Counted from the stretch's first letter, positions 7,783-17,042 are shown. The stretch is 60,000 nt of DNA from Polytrichum commune (GCA_950295325.1 OX485809.1:41635081-41695080); one strand, 5' to 3'. Notes: a model not told the origin generated them from the letters alone. Numbers and translations: made by a program.

Positions 7783-10239
7783 CTACGGACGCTTAAGGGT
7801 GGGGGGTTTGGCCTCACACCATGCCTCTTCCGTCCAATTATCCAAACCAAAGCCAAGTGGGTAAAGAGCTTGCTGACCAACAAGTACATCATAGTTGGTA
7901 GCATTAGTAATAACACACTTCATTGACAAATGAGTGTAAGTAGGCCCTACCCCCACATGAAAAATCAAACGTAGAGGTGCCTTGGTGTAACCTGTTGCAC
8001 GTTCAGTGCCCCCTACTGAAGTCACAATAGTGAATGGACAAGGATCCAAGCTTGCTGGCGTCAATCCAAGACTGTCAGCAAGTCTTTTGCCAATCATAAC
8101 CGGTTGAGCACCGGAATCAATCATAACTCTCAGTGGTGTAGCACGGATAGTGGGCATATCCGTGCGTGAAACGACAAACAAAGATTTGTCGTTCATCAGC
8201 CGTACAACTCCAGGTTGCAAATTATGCCGTTCGCGAGCAGGCCTTGCAGAAATGTCTGCAAGATATGCCGCTCCCGCCGCAAAATTCGAAAATGACGTAT
8301 CCACTGCTGAAATTGATGATGGAGGAATATCAGTTTTCTTACCAAAAGCAATGATCGCCGCATCCGCAAGACTCGCTCGCAAATTGGTTAAGTCCTCCAC
8401 CTCCTCAGCCACAGGTACGTTAACCACAGCTTGGGATACTTGAAGGGATGGCAAATCCGCCTTACCTTCTAACATTCTCCCAGCTAAATGAAAAACTGCA
8501 GCAGGCTTGAAATCCGAAGCCATAAATTCCGAACCCGAGAAAATTGGCATATGGAGAATTTTATATGCCAATACCTGCGTAACATCCTTCGAGATGGAAT
8601 CCCCATCTCTCAAAGATACCGGGTTTTTAGCCCCAACAACAGTGGTGTCTACCAGTCCAAATGAGAGAGGTAAACGTGCTTGACCAATTTGATCTGCAGG
8701 TCCGGCATGGCGAGGATGTGGCACCTCGTTGCTACCACCACTCGTGGAAGCCACCGCATCTGCCAATGTTTGTGAGCGGGTAGAAGCCGCCGCCACCACC
8801 TCTCCAGCTGCTCCAAACATATACATGTCTGAGCCCGAGGTGCCACCACCCACATGCGGCTCAGAAATCTGAGCAAAAGACGCAGAAGATTTGAGCTTTT
8901 GCTCAAGTTCTGCTACCTTAGCCTCTAGATTCTGCTCCCGTGGAGATCTGCCAGTGACATAACTGGCAGGCCGCATCTCAGGATGAAGTTGGAAACAATT
9001 ATCCACATCGTGATTAGTGCCACCACAATGGCTACATTTAAATTGTCTCTTCCTAGAATTTTTCCCCGCCTTTACTGGTTCTACCTTTTGTTTTAATTTT
9101 CCTAAAGGCTGGGTCTTCTTCCTCTTCGGACAATTGGGATCATTCTTCGAATGACCAGATTCTCCACAACCCCAACAATGCAAAATCTTTTGCTCCTTGG
9201 CGGGTTGAGTCTCAGCTAAACTACTAGTAGCTGTGACAATTCTTCTTGGTTTCGGACTCTCTGTCATCCAAGATACCATATCCGTGGCATCATGTTGGCA
9301 AAGAGCCCGATTACATCTCTCAACCACGGCAAACGCTTGTGCAAGCGTAGCTCGGCCCTCGTAGTCGAGGATAATCCGAGGTGATGCCAACTCAAGTAGC
9401 CGCTTGTCAATCTTAGACAAAAAGATTTTAACAAGCTGACTCTCAGCAAAAACACCTCCCGACTCCACAGCAAATCGCGCGAGTCGCGTATACATGGTCC
9501 GTGGAGTATCATCCTTCTCTCGGCGGAAATCCTGGATGCGCTGCATCTGGTCTCGCCGAAACCCACCATACTCCACTTCCAAATGTGCGACAAATTCAGT
9601 AAGGGCATTAAACGGAGGTGGTGGACCAACAGCCGTCAATGTTGCCTGTGTAGCACGTGCCACCCGTGAAAGGGTTGCCGTGCTACTGCTAGCCACTATT
9701 GGCCCAAGTGCCAGTTCCATGTCCTTAGACTCCGCCGGCGATTCCTCCTCCTTTAAGATGGGTGGAGCTAAGGTAGCAACCGCCCCATCCTTAAGGGCTG
9801 AAATGAGCTCAACCCGCGCCTCCCAATACTGCTCCACCTCCCGAAGTTGTCGTTGATGACCCTCTGTCCAGCGTTCGTAAGTTTGGAGTGCCTCATACTC
9901 CAAATACTGAGGCAGAAGTTCAAAGGCATACCAATCATTGAAATTGGAAGACCTTTGACGTTTCTCCTTAATCCAGGTACGAAACCGGAGTTTCCAATCG
10001 GGCAAGGAAATGCCCCCAGCTCGACCTGAAAACCGATCACGTACCGAATTGTGGCGATCGTCCTCCATTTCGTCGAACGTGCCAACACTCCAAATCCGAA
10101 GCCTACTAGTAGTATCCAACGCCGAAATAGGCTCAAAAGCCTCGTTGGTGTCTACCTCTGGCTCAAGATTTGTGGTATGCACGTCCTCCAAGTAATCTGG
10201 TGATGGAGATCGATAATATCGGCTCCTAGTTTGCACCAT
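7783..10239 (-). CDS. Gag-protease polyprotein, open reading frame with a foreign 11-residue tail
   Basis: This 818-residue frame starts MVQTRSRYYRSPSP and is free of stops. Residues about 80-330 are the capsid-like Gag region (LPDWKLRFRTWIKEK; FLSKIDKRLLELA). Two zinc knuckles follow: CWGCGESGHSKNDPNC (CX2CX4HX6C) and CSHCGGTNHDVDNC (canonical CX2CX4HX4C). The aspartic protease has its catalytic triplet in VMIDSGAQPVMIG, with the hydrophobic YDVLVGQQALYPLG strand near the end. Gag packages the element's RNA and the protease cuts the polyprotein. The native sequence ends at TEEAW; the last 11 residues are read from the nested LTR, which begins at 7818. Originally the frame continued into the methyltransferase. 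The start Met follows a splice-acceptor-like TTGCAG at about 10260. Confidence 0.9.
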   Translation of the reverse strand: MVQTRSRYYRSPSPDYLEDVHTTNLEPEVDTNEAFEPISALDTTSRLRIWSVGTFDEMEDDRHNSVRDRFSGRAGGISLPDWKLRFRTWIKEKRQRSSNFNDWYAFELLPQYLEYEALQTYERWTEGHQRQLREVEQYWEARVELISALKDGAVATLAPPILKEEESPAESKDMELALGPIVASSSTATLSRVARATQATLTAVGPPPPFNALTEFVAHLEVEYGGFRRDQMQRIQDFRREKDDTPRTMYTRLARFAVESGGVFAESQLVKIFLSKIDKRLLELASPRIILDYEGRATLAQAFAVVERCNRALCQHDATDMVSWMTESPKPRRIVTATSSLAETQPAKEQKILHCWGCGESGHSKNDPNCPKRKKTQPLGKLKQKVEPVKAGKNSRKRQFKCSHCGGTNHDVDNCFQLHPEMRPASYVTGRSPREQNLEAKVAELEQKLKSSASFAQISEPHVGGGTSGSDMYMFGAAGEVVAAASTRSQTLADAVASTSGGSNEVPHPRHAGPADQIGQARLPLSFGLVDTTVVGAKNPVSLRDGDSISKDVTQVLAYKILHMPIFSGSEFMASDFKPAAVFHLAGRMLEGKADLPSLQVSQAVVNVPVAEEVEDLTNLRASLADAAIIAFGKKTDIPPSSISAVDTSFSNFAAGAAYLADISARPARERHNLQPGVVRLMNDKSLFVVSRTDMPTIRATPLRVMIDSGAQPVMIGKRLADSLGLTPASLDPCPFTIVTSVGGTERATGYTKAPLRLIFHVGVGPTYTHLSMKCVITNATNYDVLVGQQALYPLGFGLDNWTEEAWCEAKPPTLKRP

Positions 10240-10329
10240 AAAATAATCACTTGAGTACCTGCAACTATCTACAAGGTAATGGCAACCTGCACCTGTTGCG
10301 GGTTATCTAAATGGCAATCCCTTGCCAAA

Positions 10330-10850
10330 TGCCAAGTGTTTATGCCCCCAGAATTCCAAAATTGTGCAAAAGTTTGAGATTGGTAATTAAAATTAAAAAT
10401 CAGCGTTGAAAATGCTCATTTCCAAGGTAATTATGGACTCCAATCAACAAACTAAGTGCACCAATGGACTCCTAGGAAGATTTCACACAAATTAGGCTCA
10501 AATTTCACTCCGTTCGGAGTTAATTTGCTCCCAAAAACAAAAATCAGCGTTGAAATTAATAATTTCAGCAATGATTTTGAATTCCAATCAACAATCCAAT
10601 TACACCATTGGATTCCTTGGCAAATTTCACACGAGATAGGCTCAAATTTCACTCCGTTCGGAGTTAATTTGCTCCCAAAAACAAAAATCAGCGTTGAAAT
10701 TGCTAATTTCAGCAATGATGTTGAATTCCAATCAACAATCCAATTACACCATTGGATTCCTTGGCAAATTTCACACAAGATAGGCTCAAATTTCACTCCA
10801 ATCGGAGCTAGTATGCCCCCAAATTTGAACCTCAAAGTTTGTGAGAAGTG
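10330..10850 (-). repeat. 144-bp tandem repeat in the retroelement leader
   Basis: AGGCTCA recurs at 10494, 10638 and 10782 and CAGCGTT at 10401, 10545 and 10689, an exact 144-bp (48-codon) period over about three and a half copies. Because the period is a multiple of three, both strands are open across it (minus 10452-10835, plus 10456-10851), giving tandem 48-residue repeats on paper. It lies between the GC-rich island and the gag start, so it is more likely an untranslated leader or intron repeat than a protein. Confidence 0.85.
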
Positions 10851-10960
10851 AATGCCAAGTTTGAAAGGTGAAAGTAAAAAATTAAAAATTAAAAATTAAA
10901 AATAAAATAAAATACCAAAATACCAAAATACCAAAAATAATTTTTTTTTTAAAAGACAGA
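10851..10960. repeat. A-rich simple repeat (AAATT and AAAATACC units)
   Basis: Runs of AAATTAAA followed by three copies of ATACCAAA and a T9-10 tract. Low-complexity, with no coding signal. It separates the tandem repeat from the GC-rich block. Confidence 0.7.
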
Positions 10961-10965
10961 GGGAG

Positions 10966-11105
10966 GGCTTACCTGGCCTGGCTGGCGCCGCCCGCCCCCC
11001 TGGGCCCGGCCTGCGCCCGCCCGCCCGGCCCGGCTTGCGACCGCCGCCCCTTGCAGAACCGGAGCTCCAAGAGGGTCCGGTGAGCTCCGGATCCGTCCGG
11101 AGCTC
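10966..11105 (-). promoter_or_regulatory. GC-rich leader island with splice-donor match
   Basis: About 110 bases made almost only of G and C in an otherwise AT-rich window. On the minus strand it ends with GCCAGGCCAG|GTAAGCCC (donor at about 10971), a near-perfect eukaryotic 5' splice site. A matching acceptor TTGCAG|GTACTC lies just before the gag ATG. Splicing these would remove the 144-bp repeats from the mRNA. The island could equally be a structured RNA packaging signal. The donor is seen; its use is inference. Confidence 0.4.
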
Positions 11106-12114
11106 AACAATTAAAAACAATTCGGATTTTGAATTTGGTTTGTGTTTGTGTTTAAAAAAAATTAAACTTTGCTTCCACAATTTTCAAACAAGAAAAATAT
11201 GACTTGAGAATCTTGAGACCAAATGGAATCTCAAGATTCAAGCATCAACAATTGAAGAAAACACAAAGAGACAACAAAAGAAAAATGGGAAGATTTCTCT
11301 CAAAATCTTCTTGAGGGTTGCAAGAAATGACAAACTAAGCTTTCAAACACTTGTATCACTCTTTTGCGCTCATTACTGGGCCATTCTAGCTCAGAAATAC
11401 AACCAAAAATGAAAAATTTGAGCCATTGTTGTCAAGTATGAGGGTTTCTCTCTCCAAGCTTAAGAAACTAAAATGTCTTCTTACAAAGCTTAAGAAACTC
11501 TGAAATTCACACACAAGAGTCAAGCTATCTCTCACTCCACGAAGGGAGAATCCAAGAGTGCAAGTGGTGGAGAAAGAATGCAAAGGCTTTACTCATAATC
11601 TACTACACCATAGCCATGAGAAAGCAACAACAAGCTCTCTCTCTCTCAAAACACACTCACAAGACTTGACTTGACAACAATGGCAAGTCAAGAGGCCTTC
11701 CTCTCCATACAACCCCAATCCTATGTGGAGTTCATCCATGGAGTGGATGAACAACTAACTAGGACTCCCAATGGAGTCCGTTACTCATCCCAACACACAT
11801 GGACTCCTAATGGAGTCCATTTACTCCTAAATTGACGTAACTTAGCCCCCGATGTCACCTCACGTGACAAAGCTCTCTTAAATGAGATGGACACCCAATG
11901 TGCCAACTCCTCTTTTCCGAGCACCGTATCCTTTGATGGGGAAACAACCAAATGTTGTCTCAATGTTAAAAGGTATTTTTAAAGGATTTGAAGCAAGCTA
12001 TGTCCAACAATTGGAGAGCGTGCAAATGTGTGAGAAATGAGAGTGACAAGATCTAAGTCCAAAGCCCATGCTTGTTAAACAACAACAACATTCCATGACA
12101 TGAAAGTTTTATCA
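11106..12114 (-). other. Upstream region of the gypsy element, possible 5' LTR; palindromes and G-box
   Basis: No coding signal. It holds two related hairpins, GGACTCCCAATGGAGTCC (11762-11779) and GGACTCCTAATGGAGTCC (11801-11818), and a near-palindrome GTCACCTCACGTGAC (11854-11868) containing the plant G-box core CACGTG. Such clusters occur in plant promoters and LTR U3 regions. No TATA box or TG...CA boundary could be assigned with confidence. Confidence 0.35.
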
Positions 12115-12778
12115 ATCTAGAAGTAAGAGGTGATGATTCTCTTGAGACATTCTTCCATCTCGTGCTTTAACACATTTCACAAAACGTGAAAGTCACAAGT
12201 TAAACAAGTATGAGGTCATCCATGCCTTGGGTTGCATGGCCATGCATGACCATATTTCACACCTCTTCATGTAGTTCTTCCTCTTTTGTTTGCCCTTGAA
12301 TATGTAAAAAATTTGGAATGCACCTTCCTCCGGCATTGATGTAGCTTAGCACCAAAAGGTGCTCACGCTTGTCCGGTGTGATTGTGTACACTTGCCCTGC
12401 ACCTCTTCTTGCAAGAACCACAACACCATCATTGCAACCGGCTTGAGCTCCATTCTCATCATTTAAGACAATGGGTATGCATGCCTCCGGTACATCATGT
12501 GAAGGTTGTTGTACAATCTCCTTACATTCTTTGGGCATAGGCCTTTTGCTAGACACGCCTTTAAACCTTGCACAACTCTTGATGAAAAGTGTGGGATGCC
12601 TCTTTTGGAACCAATACACTCAACTCCCTCTGAGTACGATTCTGGTGAATGGTGTCTCTCTATCTTGAGTTATTGTGGTAACCTTTAAACGAAGTTGACC
12701 GAAGGAAAGAGGATGCACAAGTTCCACCATTTTAAAGAGGTAAGCAACCAATTTCTCTTCCTCCTTCATGCTCAATAC
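12115..12778 (-). pseudogene. Pogo-like (Tc1/mariner superfamily) transposase relic
   Basis: The minus-strand reading begins with a CENP-B/Tc5-type helix-turn-helix (LSMKEEEKLVAYL...HPLSFGQLRLKV...TPFTRI) leading into VYWFQKRHPTL, the hallmark W..F.KRHP linker. The DDE nuclease starts at NDENG (first Asp) and continues to INAGGRCIPNFLHIQG. After a frameshift it resumes at AMQPKAWMTSYLF and HHLLLLD (second Asp). A TGA replaces the likely Trp before VYWF, and another TGA sits where WLSRF is expected. About 100 residues between helix-turn-helix and nuclease appear deleted. Pogo elements cut and paste at TA. Ends not identified. Confidence 0.7.
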
Positions 12779-15162
12779 CCCCCGCCCCCCTCCTTCCTTG
12801 ACCTTATCTTGCCATTAAGATGCCATCACAGTGTGTTCAAATTCTCACAAATTTATATATGACTATGCCTAGATCTCAAAAAATGGCAATTTTATTGAGA
12901 AAACATTGCCTTGAGACCCCAAATTGACAGTGGGTTGGCTCTTGGATGCTTGCGAACATTGTGACAATTGCACCCTTCATGGTGGTTGAGTGTGAGCAAT
13001 TGGGCGTGAAAGGAATTGAGATGGAGACCATGTTGTCGTTTACAACATGTGAGTATAGGATTATCCAATGTGAAATGATCATGAGTTTCTTGGTCGAAGT
13101 TCATACCTTGTGATTTAGTTTCTTTGTATGGCATTGTTGAATGCTAGAGGAAGCCTAACGTTGCAACTATGGGGAAGTACTAGGCAAGTATTGTTGCTAA
13201 TTTGGTGAGTACGGAGTACGCCTAACCACAACACCGACTTGAATGAGCTTTGTGAGAGAAAAAAACGGCAAGGAGCTTATTTGAGCTCAACCCCAAATGA
13301 ACATTCCACAATGGATATGCACCTTGCATTGGGCTTCCATGACTTATTGATTGCCGAAAGAGGATGCAAACGGGTGCAAATTGTGATAAAAGAGTTTAGG
13401 AGTCTCAAGCAAGTTAAGCAAGCTTGAGTATGGAGTGTAATGTACACAAACGAGCTAGAATCTTATGCAAGGATGAGAAAGGGGGGGGGGGGTGAAACTC
13501 ACTACCAAAATTTAGGCATTCTTCACACGAGGTGAATGTGATTTCGGCCAAGAGCAACAGGGGGAGTGGCTAATGGTGGACATGGGCTAGTAGATCCTCT
13601 TGCAAATCTTTGCAACCTGAGGTGCTACTAGAGCAAGACTTCAACATCCTACAAACTCAATGGTTGTCGGGCATCTTCACCATCCTCTTCATTACTAGAG
13701 TCAAACCTAGATACTAGATAAACACCCTCCAATTTGGTATCCTCTAGAAGTTTGAAGTTTGCATTTGAGCTTGTCTAGCCATTTAGTACCATTTGCTATT
13801 TAGCCTAAACCTCCTTCACATGATCACAACTCACTCATATTGCACTTGAAGCCTATTTGATGTAGCTCAAAGTGAGATTGAATGAGGTCCAAAACCGCCT
13901 TCATGACCATTTGAATTCTTCTTTAATGTTTAGCATCCTTCGTTTGTGCAACAATCACCCACTCTATTAGCAAGGCTGCATGATTTCAACATTGACCTGG
14001 CAACACACTCATTGCTCGGTTGCTCGGTTGCTTGCTACAACTCACAAATTTGGTTATTCCTAGTGCATACAATGCCTAACAATGCCAAACTTCAACTTCA
14101 ACAACCGCCACATGCTCCTCCTAACCTTGCATGACGGGCATCCTTTTATCATTTTGGGGGCAACCATGTAAACATATGATTAGAGCCTATTGTCCTAGAG
14201 ACATGTCACTTCTACCATCATGCAACTACCGAGATGGTCCAAGGCATTTTTAGGTGCAACAAAAGAGGGGCTACAATTAGGCCCAACTACCTTAAGGTGA
14301 GTGGGCCCATTAGGGTGTGAAATTAACAAATGTGGACACAAAATAGAAGCTACTCAAGCTAGACTCATGTACAATTTTAATTAGGAAACATGTTCCCATA
14401 TTGTTGGGTGCAACATAGTATTCATTGTTTGACATGTTGAAACTTACGTTGTGTTTGTGCCCAATACTCATGTCCTTGAGGTTTGAATTGCCCTTATTGG
14501 ATATGTATGATACTTTGATATTCAAATATTACTTAGTTCCTTGGCTACGTTATGTGGGGCCATGTGTCGGTTGAGAAAAAATTTCCATTAATTTGGGATT
14601 TCCCGTTTATGGAGAGCACTTAGGTTTTGTAATGTCGAGTTTTTGATGAGCAACCTCTTTCGTTGGAAATAGACCATCACCTAGTTGCTTAGTATTGTTA
14701 GAAAGACACCATACCCACTATCTTGAGTTAAAATAATTTCAAACTTTCTCTTGTACAAAGAAAAACTACACCAAAACTAACAATGAAGGTTTGGATCAAG
14801 GAAGGGCCGGTTCATATGGGGTCCCAAGTCCCAAGTCCCAAGTCCCACTCATGTCAGCAAGTCCCAATTTTTGAGCCTCAAGAAACCAATAAAGGCTAGT
14901 GTATTTTCATTGAAGCTGGATCTTGATAATTTTTTGCAAATTTTTTTTGGACTTGTGTTATGAGTTGGGTCTTGCTTTTTACTTGACCCTACTCTCAACA
15001 CAAATCCCAAGCCTCACTTCCAAAAAAATGTTTCCATGTAGGCATCTATGTCGTGCTTTAGACTTAGGACTTGTGACCTTGTGTGAAGTGGTAAGTCCCA
15101 ACTTCCATGCTCTCAACGACTGAGATTGCACATAATGACCTCGAGTGAACTGGGACTTATTA
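12779..15162. other. Noncoding interval with dispersed-repeat fragments
   Basis: No convincing gene. Contains poly-C/G runs (about 12778-12790 and 13481-13492), scattered short frames without family signatures (13239-13427, 13946-14134, 14923-15123), and CCAAGTCCC-type short repeats at 14820-14850. The segment 14555-14715 recurs at 27540-27720 (listed separately). The right end, AACTGGGACTTA, is the target into which the PIF element inserted. Confidence 0.4.
14555..14715 (+). repeat. Dispersed repeat, copy 1
   Basis: Shares GTGTCGG, TTTATGG(A/G)GAGCACT, ATGTCGAG and CACCTAGTTGCTTAGT-type blocks, in the same order and strand, with 27540-27720. Both copies are noncoding and diverged. Family unknown. 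Confidence 0.5.
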
Positions 15163-15530
15163 GGGCCGGTTTACACTACGGTGGAGAAGGCCTCCGGTTG
15201 GTCAAGAATGCTTGGCCAAGACATGGTTATATGAGGCAAATGGTGGATGTGCCGGAGAAGAATTAAAGGCAATAAAATATTTCTTAAGGAGTCTTGACCG
15301 GTTGAAGTCTAAACACCTAGAGGAGAAGTTTAGCAGAGAAGTCCACCGGAGAAGTTCACCTAATGGTGAAGATTTTTTGTGATAAAAAAACCATAATTCT
15401 CTACATTCACATTGTATCAAAAGATTTCAACAAGAATTGTGTTCATAAGAATTGTGTAATATAATGTTCAATTTTATTCAAAAGATAATGAAAATTGCCA
15501 AATTGCCAATTGTCAAGTTTGGCCCATGTA

Positions 15531-16050
15531 CACGGGTAGATCACTCTAAGGCATTTTTGTGCACCACGTGCGGCTGGGGTTTTTTTTGTTTTGGGGCTAT
15601 TTACCTTCAAGGGCTGAAATAAAACCTCCCTATAATTACTTAAATTTCAAAAATGACCCATTTGTTTGCACCCTTCCATTACTTATATTGTCCAAGTCAC
15701 TGTAATTTTTTGTACTCTATATTCTTTTTAACGACGGCGCGTTCCCTTTTCATCCATTTTTGGACAGACGGAAATCCCAATTATCATCCATCCCCGTGAG
15801 TCCTAAACCCATTTACATACCATACTAAACATACCTTCTAGGATTCTTATCTTCAGCCCCTATATTAATTTTACAAAAAAATACTGGCCCACGTTTTATG
15901 TCCATCTAACTTACTTATAATGGGATTGTCTACATTTAATGGCCCCTTCATTATTTGGAATTCCTTTATAATTTTTATTTCAAATGATTTTAATCCTCTC
16001 TATATTATACCGCACGTCGTTTTTAAAATGCACTAAGTGATCTACCCGTG
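15531..16050. mobile_element. hAT-type non-autonomous element, short copy, nested in the PIF element
   Basis: Begins CACGGGTAGATCACT and ends AGTGATCTACCCGTG, a perfect 15-bp inverted repeat (longer with mismatches), flanked by the perfect 8-bp duplication CCCATGTA (15523-15530 and 16051-16058). An 8-bp TSD is characteristic of hAT. It is a deletion derivative of the family member at 25166-26059: the two agree at both ends, but this one lacks 371-375 internal bases. Noncoding. Confidence 0.92.
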
Positions 16051-16207
16051 CCCATGTAGGAAATAAATGTCTCCTTGGGTGTTTAAGAATGAAGAGGGGA
16101 AAACCCATACACATTGGACAGAGCACTACTCTTTGGTATTATTTAAGACATGCTCTCCTCTTAATCATCCTCATCAATTTCTCTCTTCTTATCTTTGATC
16201 TTCAATC

Positions 16208-16644
16208 ATGGATAATCGAAGAAGAGAGATTTTGTACTCTCTTATGATCTTTATGGTTTTGAAGTATTTTATCGTTTCAACTATGGCGATACAAAAAACC
16301 ATCATGTATCACCATAATGCTTCAATTATGATGATGGCATTTTTTTTGTTTGGGAGCAAGGAGAGGGTGGTGTGGAAATTTGACCGGCCAAGTGGATATG
16401 TGTCACAATTTCTTCTTGGATCATATAATGCAAAGATGTTCAAAGATCGTGTACGGGTGAGTAAGCCTACTTTTATTTATTTATGTCATTTGCTTGGACC
16501 CATGTTGAGCAAGAAAGATACAAAATTAAGACTTTATATTCCAATAGAGTGTAGAATTTCTTTGACATTGCATCGATTGGCAACCGGTGATACTTTGCAT
16601 ACACTTGTCAATTTGTCCAGATGTACGGTCCATATCTGTTTTTG
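16208..16644 (+). pseudogene. PIF/Harbinger transposase, N-terminal fragment
   Basis: A 145-residue frame. The first 75 residues are hydrophobic and weakly conserved, but residues about 88-140 (RVSKPTFIYLCHLLGPMLSK, then a PIECRISLTLHRLATGD stretch and SRCTVH) match the conserved helix-rich N-terminal domain of HARBI1/ALP1-like nucleases. There it precedes the DDE domain. The frame ends before any DDE motif because a palindrome (16661-16746) and deletion follow. The TIRs and TTA duplication around it give independent support. Start Met chosen because it follows a TATTATTTAAG-type promoter-like stretch about 70 bp upstream. Confidence 0.75.
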
Positions 16645-16660
16645 AAAATTAATTTCTTAT

Positions 16661-16746
16661 TGAGTTGGGCTTCTCCGGAGGAATAGTTTCTTGTCCGGCC
16701 TCTTGAGGCCAGACAAGAAACTCCTCCTCCGGAGAAGCCTAACTCC
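16661..16746. repeat. Long perfect-type hairpin (arms about 41 bp, 3-4 bp loop)
   Basis: GGGCTTCTCCGGAGGAATAG...TTGTCCGGCCT pairs with AGGCCAGACAA...CTCCGGAGAAGCC with only a few mismatches and a CTTG loop. The arms extend outward through GAGTT/AACTC. It lies just past the truncated transposase frame inside the PIF element. It could be a snapback deletion product or a small palindromic MITE. No TSD is visible. Confidence 0.85.
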
Positions 16747-17042
16747 AAAAAGTGCCGCCATGTAGGCGGCCATGTCATTTTATCATCCATGAGAAAAGTT
16801 CACCACCATTGTTTTCTTCACCTAGTGTAAACACCCACCGGTCAAGAGTTGCATTTTCGACCAATCACAATTAAGAAACGCCCTTTTTTTCATGACCAGT
16901 GGACTTCTCCACCGTAGTGTAAACGGGCCCTTAGGACTTGAGATCCTGCTTGAAATTGGCCTTAATATTCATTGTTCAACTCTATTTCAACGAACATGAA
17001 AAATTGGCCACTAGTTACAGATGAACTAGTTGAACAGTATCC

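Larger units (their letters stand above)
5609..7818 (+). mobile_element. LTR-type insertion (probable solo LTR or short non-autonomous LTR element) splitting protease from methyltransferase
   Basis: The ends are TGTGAGCCC at 5609 and GGCCTCACA ending at 7818, i.e. TG...CA with short inverted termini, and it is flanked by a perfect 5-bp duplication CCATG (5604-5608 and 7819-7823). Removing it with one CCATG rejoins the gag-pro and methyltransferase frames at a shared Trp codon. The plus strand has a TATA box (6310-6316) about 700 bp in, a CT-rich tract ending in AG near 6690, and a minisatellite at 6834-7120. I found no long terminal direct repeats inside it, so a solo LTR is the simplest reading. 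A 2.2-kb length is long but not unheard of for plant gypsy LTRs. Confidence 0.7.
844..10239 (-). mobile_element. Ty3/gypsy retrotransposon encoding a C5 DNA methyltransferase and an integrase-fused PHD finger (decayed, interrupted)
   Basis: Read on the minus strand the order is gag (two CCHC knuckles), aspartic protease, cytosine-5 methyltransferase, reverse transcriptase, RNase H, integrase, SH3-like tail, PHD finger. RT followed by RNase H and then integrase places it in the Ty3/gypsy group. When the nested insertion 5609-7818 and one CCATG copy are ignored, the gag-pro frame runs directly into the methyltransferase frame, so the ancestral product was one polyprotein of about 2,390 residues. 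Eleven in-frame stops and a frameshift near 4740-4780 kill the distal part. The LTRs were not located: I found no clean primer-binding site and no repeated ends around the core. The copy looks non-autonomous today, although gag-pro is still open. Confidence 0.9.
15163..16930 (+). mobile_element. PIF/Harbinger DNA transposon with nested hAT insertion
   Basis: Terminal inverted repeats of about 26 bp: GGGCCGGTTTACACTACGG on the left and GGGCCCGTTTACACTACGG (reverse complement) on the right, continuing TGGAGAAG on both, with one mismatch. It is flanked by TTA on both sides (15160-15162 and 16931-16933), the TWA target duplication diagnostic of PIF/Harbinger. The element is 1,768 bp, of which 520 bp is a later hAT insertion, and it carries an N-terminal transposase remnant (16208-16644). 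It is therefore an internally deleted relic of an autonomous element. Confidence 0.92.

Noticed and set aside
10452-10851. Overlapping repeat-protein frames on both strands across the 144-bp tandem repeat
   Set aside because: The period is a multiple of three and stop-free by chance, so both strands stay open. It is low-complexity leader sequence with no start context and no similarity to known repeat proteins.
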